Part shown: positions 1 to 6,160 of the stretch, one piece after another
How the letters are laid out: every line of letters begins with the position of its first letter
How positions within the stretch are numbered: the first letter of the stretch is position 1
From: Fidelibacterota bacterium
GTDB taxonomy: Bacteria; Fidelibacterota; Marinisomatia; SCGC-AAA003-L08; D37C17
Direction of reading: 5' to 3'
Assembly: GCA_012964845.1 (NCBI GenBank)
Contig: DTTG01000148.1
Location: 1-7,830, forward strand
Length of the DNA: 7,830 nt
Position numbers and translations under genes: made by a program
The notes under the pieces: generated by a model
Told to the model about the DNA's origin: nothing
Database searches by the model: none
What the model saw: only the letters and a program-made list of their open reading frames with translations

Positions 1-474
1 TTCCTCAACAATTGCTATTTCACCAATAATTTCCACATTTTCTTTAAATCCGCGGTGCTGTAAAATGGTCACATACAGAAAATGGATAAATGCCAAATCA
101 AAAAGAAGTCCGTGAATCCAGCCAGCAACGCTTCCGGTTTGAACAGCACCACCTAAGATAAAAACTACCCCAATAAAAACCATGTTCATGGTTAAATGGG
201 GAAAGAGAATCATTTTAGTTTTTTTCACTTTCTCATAAAGGCTGGGTTCACCACCTCCCATTTTGATACTCTTTTTAATGGCAGTTCCTGATCCTATAAA
301 ATAAAACATGACCAGGGTTTCAGTGAACATATAAAAAATAGCTGTAAATAATGCAAATTGCGGGTGGTTGGCCTGAATTAATTGAAACTGGAAATAGCCC
401 TGTAAACCAGTAAGTGCCAATAGGAAAATACTAATGGCAATACATAAATAGCTGAATATCATCAATCCCCACAT
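1..474 (-). CDS. Four-helix membrane protein of unknown function, 3' end cut by window edge
   Basis: An open frame starts at ATG 474 and stays open to base 1 (158 codons seen), so the C-terminus lies outside the window. I do not recognise the family. Four hydrophobic segments are visible at about residues 4-27, 42-62, 89-111 and 116-138. Polar residues sit in or near the membrane: Glu52 in helix 2, His93 at the start of helix 3, and His121 and His131 in helix 4. His37 and His140 lie in connecting or terminal segments. The histidines could bind heme or metal, but no known motif supports this. The start is supported by an AGGAAA ribosome binding site 6 nt upstream. The gene follows the octaheme cytochrome c by 55 bp on the same strand, so it is probably the last visible gene of the respiratory operon and may be an accessory or electron-transfer membrane subunit. 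The reading frame is confident; the function is unknown. Confidence 0.8.
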   Translation of the reverse strand, partial: MWGLMIFSYLCIAISIFLLALTGLQGYFQFQLIQANHPQFALFTAIFYMFTETLVMFYFIGSGTAIKKSIKMGGGEPSLYEKVKKTKMILFPHLTMNMVFIGVVFILGGAVQTGSVAGWIHGLLFDLAFIHFLYVTILQHRGFKENVEIIGEIAIVEE

Positions 475-480
475 TTCTAT

Positions 481-486
481 TTTCCT
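481..486 (-). promoter_or_regulatory. Ribosome binding site of the four-helix membrane protein
   Basis: AGGAAA on the minus strand lies 6 nt before ATG 474. It fixes the start of an ORF whose 3' end is not in the window. Confidence 0.6.
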
Positions 487-529
487 ACTCGTTCAAAAAG
501 CAATTCGGTTTCCGGAAAGTTCGTAATCT

Positions 530-3490
530 TTACCAATCTTCATCTTCATCCTCTTCATCAAATTCAAACTCATACCCATTTTTCTCAAAGTATTGTTGAA
601 TTTCATTGGTAATATCGGTCTTTCCTTTTATGGAATATATATAATCTCGGAGACCTTCCAACATGGTTTCTCTATCTCCTCCAACTTTTACCACATGCTC
701 GCCCCAATCGGAAACGGCTCCAGGTGTATTGAGCAATTCTTTATCTGGTAAGAATGGCGCCGGCATTTTCGTCCCCGGCATTATGGATTGTGGATCCTCC
801 ATCCAATCTATCACCCATTTGGGCTGAAGTCTCTCTTTTGTAAGCGCTAAATTTGGTGCCCAGGTCTGTGCACCCTGCTTGGGAAATTCTTTACCATAAA
901 AATGGCAATTATTACAGGCGCCCAATTCTTCCAATTTTTTACCTGCCCTGTATTTTGTAGTGGATGTGTTCACATGAAAATCTGATTCAAATGCGAGTGG
1001 CTGGTTATCATAATACTGGAATGATCGAATAATGGCATTCCATTCCTCATCCGTCAATTTAAAAGTAGGCATTCGTACCTGAAGGTTCGGTCGTATTATT
1101 GAAGGCTCTAAAAAGAAATTGAATAGCCAATCGGGTTGCACCTTAGCGCCTTCAGTATTCAAATTTGGAGGTGCATATTCAGGTGAACTATAATTTTCTG
1201 CGATTTGTCCCCCGAAACCATCTATAATATGACAGCCCTGACAATTATATTCTTTTATAAGTTTTCTTCCTTCATACACCATATCATCTCTGACATAATT
1301 AGAAGCCAATAGGTTTTCACCGACTTCATCTTCTGAAAAACTTAGAATGGTGGTGACCAAAGCTTCAATTTCCTCTGGACTGAAATTGAAATTAGGCATC
1401 CGTAGTTTATCTTCCGGAGGTGATGCTTTGCCCTTATCAAATATTCTGGGATTTTCCAGCTTTTGGGTGAACCATGCATAATTGGTTTTCTCTAAATCAT
1501 GAATGTATCCAAAATCTAACTTATTAATTGGTTTTGAACCTTCAAAGGTTAATTCTGTACCGATAGGTTTATCTTTTTCATAACCGGGGATATTGTGACA
1601 ACCAAAACATCCATAATAGCGAATACTCTTATCTGCTACGTAATCAATTTTATTATCCAAGTCCATTTTCCCTAAACGTGATTTGGCTTCCATCTCAGGG
1701 TACATTTTTCGAAGCCATCCTAAAGCAATTTTATCAAGGGCCTCATCGCTCATCTGAATAGATTCTGCCTCTTCAAATTCAGGATTTGTAAAACTCATGA
1801 GATAGGCTGTGAGATTTTTTGCTTCCTCATCACTCAACCTTAAATTAGGCATTCTCGTATCATGCCAATATTCATTGGGGTCTTTCAGCCAATCATACAC
1901 CCATTGCGCAGAAGTTTTACTACCGAGATTAATGAGGTTTGGACCATGCTCTTTCAATAAATTAGTTAAATTATGATCTTCAGGCAAGTTATTTGGATCA
2001 GGCTCAATAATATGACATCCGCGACAACCTACCACATCAAATATTTCCTGACCCTTTTCAGCATTACCTAAATATTTACGGTCATTTTTCCGGGACATTT
2101 TTTCGCCATCCTGAAATAAATATTCAGCTATGGTATAAATTTCGGTGTCATTTCTTTTAATATCATCTGGTTCAGAATTATTTGATTGGCCAAAGAAAGA
2201 TGGCATTCTGGTATTATGTCTAAAACTTTTTGGGTCTTTAATCCATTTTGCTACCCATTTTCTATCAACTTTTTCATTTATTCGTGCTAAATCAGGGCCT
2301 GCCTTCCGCCTTGATTCCAGGGGTTTAATTGTGTGGCAGCCATTACAGCCATTTTTCTCAATGAGTGTGAGCCCCATAGTGAGCTTATCCGCATGAGTAA
2401 TGTTGGCTTCATCCTGATGACATTTAAAACAACTTGCTTCCGTATAATTTACAGGAAGCATAGGTTTTAACCAATGATGCATTTCGTGCCAACCATATTT
2501 TTCTTCCCATTCAGCCCTCTGCTCCGGACTGCTTGGTGTATGTGTAACTGAAGTAAAATCCGTTCCTCTTCCTCTACCGGCATGACAGCTGGTGCATCCA
2601 AAATCCTCATAGGTATGTTTGGAACTCGAGGTGAGATACAGATCTAAATTTGGATGGGTTGTAAAGGGCTGTTCTGCATTTTTATAATCCGGATTATCAA
2701 TTCCCAAATGGCAGCTTTTACAGCGATCAACTTCGGGTACAGACGCAAAATTCACATTGTATTTAATATTAGGGAGTACTACTTGCTCAACTTTAAAATA
2801 AGGAGCCATGAAATCTAAAATAGGAAGATCACGAACAATATCTCCAATTTTATTTGCGAGAGACATCTTTCGGCGATCAATAAGCTTTAATTTTCTATCT
2901 ACCAGATTGGCAGCCTTTAATACAGAATTTAATTCATCTTCTGCAATTTTAGTCTCAAATTTTATTTCTTTTATTTGATCTTCAATTGCCAACATAACGG
3001 CTTCTTTTTCTTCTTTAATAAGCCTGAGTGTATACACTTTATCTATCACTACCTGATATGTTTGCTCAATTTCAGCGGGGTCATCACCTTCATGAAGGTG
3101 TAGCATGGCTGTTTCATAATTGAATTTTTCAGCATCTAAAATTGATTTTTGGTTAAGAAAATTCATATTTGCTTTATAGAATTTTGCTTGAGATTCAACA
3201 AGCAAACTCTCTGCATCTAAAAGTTGGGATTGTTTTGCCTTAAAAGATGTTTGAGCTCCTGTCAATTTTTCTTCATAACCAACTCTCTCATCTTTTACAG
3301 CTTCTAATTCGGCAATTAACTTTTTTTCTTCATTTTCAATTTCCAATTGCCTGAATTTTCGTTGATATACTTTAAAGTCATCATCATTATCATCTATAAA
3401 CATCCAAATTATGGATACCATGAAAATAATGCTTGAAATGGCAAACCATTTATTTAGTTGATTAATATTCCAATATCTTTCGTCGTTCAA
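530..3490 (-). CDS. Membrane-anchored coiled-coil octaheme cytochrome c, electron acceptor subunit of the bc complex
   Basis: This 986-aa protein carries eight CXXCH heme c sites, with the first Cys at residues 257, 299, 354, 382, 489, 628, 750 and 859. One N-terminal helix (about 15-32) has cytoplasmic-side Lys14 and an acidic outer flank, predicting an anchor with the rest periplasmic. Residues about 40-215 are charged, heptad-like coiled coil. Hemes 1-3 form a His-rich multiheme region. Hemes 4-8 each belong to a class I cytochrome c module ending in (R/K)MP, with likely axial Met429, Met547, Met698, Met807 and Met909. The tail (973-986) is almost all Asp/Glu. Lying 19 bp after the cytochrome b C-terminal gene, it probably replaces cytochrome c1/f as the Rieske electron acceptor. 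The start is TTG: an in-frame stop lies 15 nt upstream, and the first internal ATG (Met24) would cut the anchor in half. The SD is weak (A-rich tract, then AAAGAT). Multiheme c identity is certain; the exact partner is inferred. Confidence 0.93.
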   Translation of the reverse strand: MNDERYWNINQLNKWFAISSIIFMVSIIWMFIDDNDDDFKVYQRKFRQLEIENEEKKLIAELEAVKDERVGYEEKLTGAQTSFKAKQSQLLDAESLLVESQAKFYKANMNFLNQKSILDAEKFNYETAMLHLHEGDDPAEIEQTYQVVIDKVYTLRLIKEEKEAVMLAIEDQIKEIKFETKIAEDELNSVLKAANLVDRKLKLIDRRKMSLANKIGDIVRDLPILDFMAPYFKVEQVVLPNIKYNVNFASVPEVDRCKSCHLGIDNPDYKNAEQPFTTHPNLDLYLTSSSKHTYEDFGCTSCHAGRGRGTDFTSVTHTPSSPEQRAEWEEKYGWHEMHHWLKPMLPVNYTEASCFKCHQDEANITHADKLTMGLTLIEKNGCNGCHTIKPLESRRKAGPDLARINEKVDRKWVAKWIKDPKSFRHNTRMPSFFGQSNNSEPDDIKRNDTEIYTIAEYLFQDGEKMSRKNDRKYLGNAEKGQEIFDVVGCRGCHIIEPDPNNLPEDHNLTNLLKEHGPNLINLGSKTSAQWVYDWLKDPNEYWHDTRMPNLRLSDEEAKNLTAYLMSFTNPEFEEAESIQMSDEALDKIALGWLRKMYPEMEAKSRLGKMDLDNKIDYVADKSIRYYGCFGCHNIPGYEKDKPIGTELTFEGSKPINKLDFGYIHDLEKTNYAWFTQKLENPRIFDKGKASPPEDKLRMPNFNFSPEEIEALVTTILSFSEDEVGENLLASNYVRDDMVYEGRKLIKEYNCQGCHIIDGFGGQIAENYSSPEYAPPNLNTEGAKVQPDWLFNFFLEPSIIRPNLQVRMPTFKLTDEEWNAIIRSFQYYDNQPLAFESDFHVNTSTTKYRAGKKLEELGACNNCHFYGKEFPKQGAQTWAPNLALTKERLQPKWVIDWMEDPQSIMPGTKMPAPFLPDKELLNTPGAVSDWGEHVVKVGGDRETMLEGLRDYIYSIKGKTDITNEIQQYFEKNGYEFEFDEEDEDEDW

Positions 3491-3509
3491 AATTATATCT
3501 TTTTTTTAA

Positions 3510-4625
3510 TTAAATATTGAAGAACCATTCCGGGATCGCAATTATATATTTCAAATTGAATAACCACCGGAGATACATTTTTATAGGCAGGGCAAACATG
3601 GTCAAACCAAATAACATCAAGGTTGAATATCGAACAGGTCCATAATGTTCAAATAAACTTTTTAATTTGGTTTTAGCCAGCAATAGCGGCATTACAAATA
3701 GATACCCAATAACGGTAACAAATCCCACTGCCTCTCGAGCAAGAATACTTGTTGGCAACCCCTTATTTAGGAGTTTGACCCACACATATTCAGAGAGGTT
3801 TACATTTGATAGTGGAACGACCTTATGGGGATCCCACCATTCAAAAGGTCCAAAAAAGTTCCAGTTTGGACCACGGAAAAAAGTTCCAACCACAATTAGG
3901 AAAACCCACAACACAAACCATCCATACATAAAAATAAAAAATCCTACCCGTCGTTCTTTAAAGGAATAATATCCCTCACCTTTTTTATTGATATCCATAT
4001 AGGGTATTGCCATCATTCCAACGATAATAAATATGGGGAAAATAATTCCTGCAATCCAGGGATCAAAATAAACCAGCATTTCCTGGAGTCCAAGAAAATA
4101 CCACGGCGCTTTGGATGGATTTGGTGTTGCAGCCGGGTTTGCAGGTTCTTCTAAGGGTGCCCCAATTAATATTGACCAGACAATTAACAATACCATAAAT
4201 AAAATTAAGGCAATGAGTTCAATATAAACCAAATCAGGCCATACCAATACTTTATCATCAGGATCATTCCATTCTTCTGGTTTTTCTCCCCGGTCCAATC
4301 TGGCATCATTAATATAGGCTTGTTTCATCCCCAGCCAAACAACAAATATCATGGAATAAATCATTAAGATAATGGGAATATTATCCGGTTTTGTCATGGT
4401 GAGATTAAAATAGGGATCAAAGTAACCAATAACAAAAAAGAAGGTGATGGACATAAAAATCCAGAATGCACCTTTATTTGTCCAGAGTTTATAAATTCCC
4501 CATTGTTTATTTTTCTTATCAAACCAATCACTGGGAGGAAAAATAAAAGGGAATGCCACCGTGAGAAGGGTAAAAGAAATGGTTGGTGCAGACAGAAAAT
4601 CAAATAGATTTTTAATGTAACTCAT
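3510..4625 (-). CDS. Cytochrome b C-terminal half (subunit IV-like), enlarged
   Basis: This 371-aa integral membrane protein carries the C-terminal cytochrome b domain. It builds part of the quinol oxidation (Qo) site with the Rieske protein. Helices are seen at about 14-30, 53-70, 83-101, 131-154, 187-208, 228-249, 298-317 and 333-352. The Qo motif region reads KAPWYFLGLQE (Ala173-Pro174-Trp175-Tyr176), where most family members have PEWY, so the glutamate is replaced by proline. Plant-type subunit IV is about 160 aa; this one has extra N-terminal helices and a C-terminal extension with two more helices, separated by a Trp/Phe-rich, probably periplasmic loop (249-265). It starts 14 bp after the N-terminal cytochrome b gene, behind a good AAGGGA site, and is followed 19 bp later by the octaheme cytochrome c gene. 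Family assignment is strong from the motif plus neighbours. The roles of the extra helices are unknown. Confidence 0.92.
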   Translation of the reverse strand: MSYIKNLFDFLSAPTISFTLLTVAFPFIFPPSDWFDKKNKQWGIYKLWTNKGAFWIFMSITFFFVIGYFDPYFNLTMTKPDNIPIILMIYSMIFVVWLGMKQAYINDARLDRGEKPEEWNDPDDKVLVWPDLVYIELIALILFMVLLIVWSILIGAPLEEPANPAATPNPSKAPWYFLGLQEMLVYFDPWIAGIIFPIFIIVGMMAIPYMDINKKGEGYYSFKERRVGFFIFMYGWFVLWVFLIVVGTFFRGPNWNFFGPFEWWDPHKVVPLSNVNLSEYVWVKLLNKGLPTSILAREAVGFVTVIGYLFVMPLLLAKTKLKSLFEHYGPVRYSTLMLFGLTMFALPIKMYLRWLFNLKYIIAIPEWFFNI

Positions 4626-4630
4626 AAATT

Positions 4631-4636
4631 TCCCTT
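4631..4636 (-). promoter_or_regulatory. Ribosome binding site of the cytochrome b C-terminal gene
   Basis: AAGGGA on the minus strand lies 5 nt before ATG 4625, inside the 14-bp gap after the preceding cytochrome b gene. It is one of the clearest Shine-Dalgarno matches in the window and confirms the start. Confidence 0.7.
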
Positions 4637-4639
4637 ATT

Positions 4640-5434
4640 TTACAATGGACCGGAAATACCACCGTCTTTCCGAATTCGCCAAAAATGAACCGCCATAAAT
4701 ATCATGGCAATAAATGGAACCGCTATACAATGCAGCACATAAAACCGTAATAGAGTTGCCTCTCCCACAAATCTGCCGCCAAGCAACGCAAAACGGACAT
4801 CCGACCCCATGTGTACAAGGTTAATATCCCCAATTGCCAAGAGGGATGCTCCCGGACCTTCATGCCCAATAAAGGGGTGTGCCCGTGCCATATTGGTACC
4901 AACTGTTACCGCCCAGATTGCCAATTGATCCCAAGGCAAAAGATAACCAGTAAAACTGAGAAAAAGAGTGATAGTCATAAGCAGTACGCCAACGCCCCAG
5001 TTAAATTCACGAGGTGGTTTATATGAACCTGTCATGAATACCCGCAGCATATGCAGCCAAACTGTAAGGACCATTGCATGTGCTCCCCACCTGTGAAGTT
5101 CACGCATAATGCCCAATGGAACTTGTTCCGTCAAATCGATGATATCGGTATAGGCATATTCTACGGTGGGGCGATAATAAAACATGAGCAGAATTCCTGT
5201 TATGGTTAACACCACAAATAAGAAAAATGATAATCCTCCCATACACCATGTGTACCCAATTTTAACGGCATGTCTGGGTAATCGTGCCGGATGCAGATGG
5301 AGAAATACATTTCCCAATACTGCATACATTCTCTGTCGTCTGTTGCGAGGCACACCAGAGCGAATAATTGATTTCCAGACTTGGGATTCACCCAACTGGT
5401 CTAATAATGATTCTTTCTTTTCTTTTTCAGCCAT
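4640..5434 (-). CDS. Cytochrome b N-terminal half (b6-like, diheme, probable heme ci)
   Basis: This 264-aa membrane protein carries the two b hemes that move electrons from the Qo site to the quinone reduction site. Ligands are visible: His114 and His128 (HX13H, in the typical HRW...LH helix), and His235 and His250. The second pair is HX14H, the spacing of b6-type proteins, whereas mitochondrial-type cytochrome b has HX13H. Cys64, in YTWCMGG, sits where b6 and Bacillus-type proteins attach heme ci covalently. The motif GYLLPWDQLAIWA (163-175) follows the second heme helix pair. Four helices are seen at about 66-87, 115-135, 147-166 and 230-252, plus a basic cytoplasmic N-terminal extension of about 60 residues, making it longer than plant b6 (about 215 aa). 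ATG 5434 has a purine-rich stretch, AAGAAGAGA, directly before it, a weak SD. It is separated by 189 bp from the Rieske gene, so a separate promoter is possible. Confidence 0.96.
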   Translation of the reverse strand: MAEKEKKESLLDQLGESQVWKSIIRSGVPRNRRQRMYAVLGNVFLHLHPARLPRHAVKIGYTWCMGGLSFFLFVVLTITGILLMFYYRPTVEYAYTDIIDLTEQVPLGIMRELHRWGAHAMVLTVWLHMLRVFMTGSYKPPREFNWGVGVLLMTITLFLSFTGYLLPWDQLAIWAVTVGTNMARAHPFIGHEGPGASLLAIGDINLVHMGSDVRFALLGGRFVGEATLLRFYVLHCIAVPFIAMIFMAVHFWRIRKDGGISGPL

Positions 5435-5509
5435 TCTCTTCTTATATTTTATTTAATTTTATACCCAATTGTAACACAATGATGGTAAACAATATTCTAT
5501 GGTAATGAT

Positions 5510-5541
5510 TTTGGAATTCTGGAAAGCTGGAGTTCTGGAAT
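5510..5541. repeat. Imperfect tandem repeat, four 8-nt units
   Basis: Four consecutive octamers share a TGGA core at fixed period 8 (cores at 5512, 5520, 5528 and 5536). The consensus is roughly TCTGGAAT on the plus strand; units 2 and 4 differ only in the last base. It lies wholly between genes. The function is unknown; it could be a protein-binding array or a slippage-derived microsatellite. Confidence 0.6.
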
Positions 5542-5558
5542 TGTATTTATCCCAGCTT
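5524..5558. repeat. 7-bp inverted repeat with 21-nt loop
   Basis: AAGCTGG (5524-5530) pairs perfectly with CCAGCTT (5552-5558). On the transcribed strand the downstream arm is not followed by a T run, so it is not a standard terminator. It may form a weak hairpin in the mRNA between Rieske and cytochrome b, or may be incidental to the overlapping tandem repeat. Confidence 0.4.
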
Positions 5559-5623
5559 AAAAGCCATTATTCTATCTATCCGTTAATCCAATATTCCAAA
5601 TACATTAATTTTTTCTACTTTTC

Positions 5624-6160
5624 TTAAATCTTTAAAAATGATTCTTCTATTTCCCACTCGCCCTTTTCCCATTTAAACCGCATGGTTTTATCCACAATTA
5701 TTTGACCATCAGATGCCAGGGAAATAGCATGACGTTCAAGAGGTCTCGGAGCAGGACCTTCAAAATTGATTCCTGTTTTTCTAAAACCGCTTCCATGACA
5801 GGGGCATTTATATTTCTGCTCAACTTCCAACCAGTTTGGAGTACAGCCTAAATGGGTACATACGGTTGAGAGTGCATAAATTCCTTCGTCATTACGTATA
5901 ACCCATACAGCATATTTTTTCTTAAATCGGGTATCTACCTTTCCGATTGTAAAATCATCCGGGTAACCAATTTTAAAAGATTGAGGTGGCTCAAATAATA
6001 CATTGGGAAACAAGAAGCGAATCATCAAAGTGAAAAAACCGCCTGTTGCTCCTGCAAATGCAAGCCATCCTACTGACAGCCAACCCAGAAATCCTTTTCT
6101 ATCCAGATCATTCCCTGAATCTGTATTAATTGATGCTTTTGGTATTACTTTATCTGACAT
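5624..6160 (-). CDS. Rieske [2Fe-2S] iron-sulfur protein of the bc complex
   Basis: This 178-aa protein takes one electron from quinol at the Qo site and passes it to the cytochrome c subunit. One N-terminal helix (about 24-50) anchors it; the soluble cluster domain follows. Cluster box 1 is CTHLGC (Cys101, His103, disulfide Cys106). Box 2 is CPCHGSGF (Cys119, disulfide Cys121, His122). The proline loop GPAPRP (135-140) follows. Ser124 is kept, but the Tyr that normally donates a hydrogen bond to a cluster cysteine is Phe126, which in known Rieske proteins lowers the midpoint potential and fits menaquinol. Before the helix, RKGFLGW (21-27) resembles a twin-arginine export motif with Arg-Lys in place of Arg-Arg. 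The ATG directly follows the stop codon of the HEAT gene with no spacer, and its SD lies inside that gene, implying coupled translation. Length and motifs are typical; identification is secure. Confidence 0.97.
   Translation of the reverse strand: MSDKVIPKASINTDSGNDLDRKGFLGWLSVGWLAFAGATGGFFTLMIRFLFPNVLFEPPQSFKIGYPDDFTIGKVDTRFKKKYAVWVIRNDEGIYALSTVCTHLGCTPNWLEVEQKYKCPCHGSGFRKTGINFEGPAPRPLERHAISLASDGQIIVDKTMRFKWEKGEWEIEESFLKI

Larger units (their letters stand above)
5435..5623. other. 189-bp intergenic region between the Rieske and cytochrome b genes
   Basis: This is the longest non-coding stretch in the window, and much longer than the 14-19 bp gaps downstream. It holds an imperfect 8-nt tandem repeat and an overlapping inverted repeat, listed separately. 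The 80 bases nearest the cytochrome b start are very AT-rich and contain TATAAA-like strings (minus strand), but no convincing paired promoter elements. I see no ORF, no T-rich terminator tail and no RNA gene. It may serve as a 5' untranslated region or internal promoter that adjusts cytochrome b output relative to Rieske. Confidence 0.6.

Noticed and set aside
2145..2396. Plus-strand open frame of 83 codons
   Set aside because: It lies wholly inside the octaheme cytochrome gene on the opposite strand, has no recognisable domain, and is explained as a shadow of that gene.
3667..3969. Plus-strand open frame of 100 codons
   Set aside because: It is antisense to the cytochrome b C-terminal gene, has an unnatural low-complexity composition and no coding context on that strand.
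4394..4603. Minus-strand alternative frame of 69 codons
   Set aside because: It overlaps the cytochrome b C-terminal gene in another frame and is hydrophobic only because of the overlapping membrane coding sequence.
4811..5456. Plus- and minus-strand alternative frames over the cytochrome b N-terminal gene
   Set aside because: The true frame carries all heme ligands and motifs; the others are shadows.
5524..5558. Rho-independent terminator between Rieske and cytochrome b
   Set aside because: The 7-bp stem has a long loop and no T run after it on the transcribed strand.
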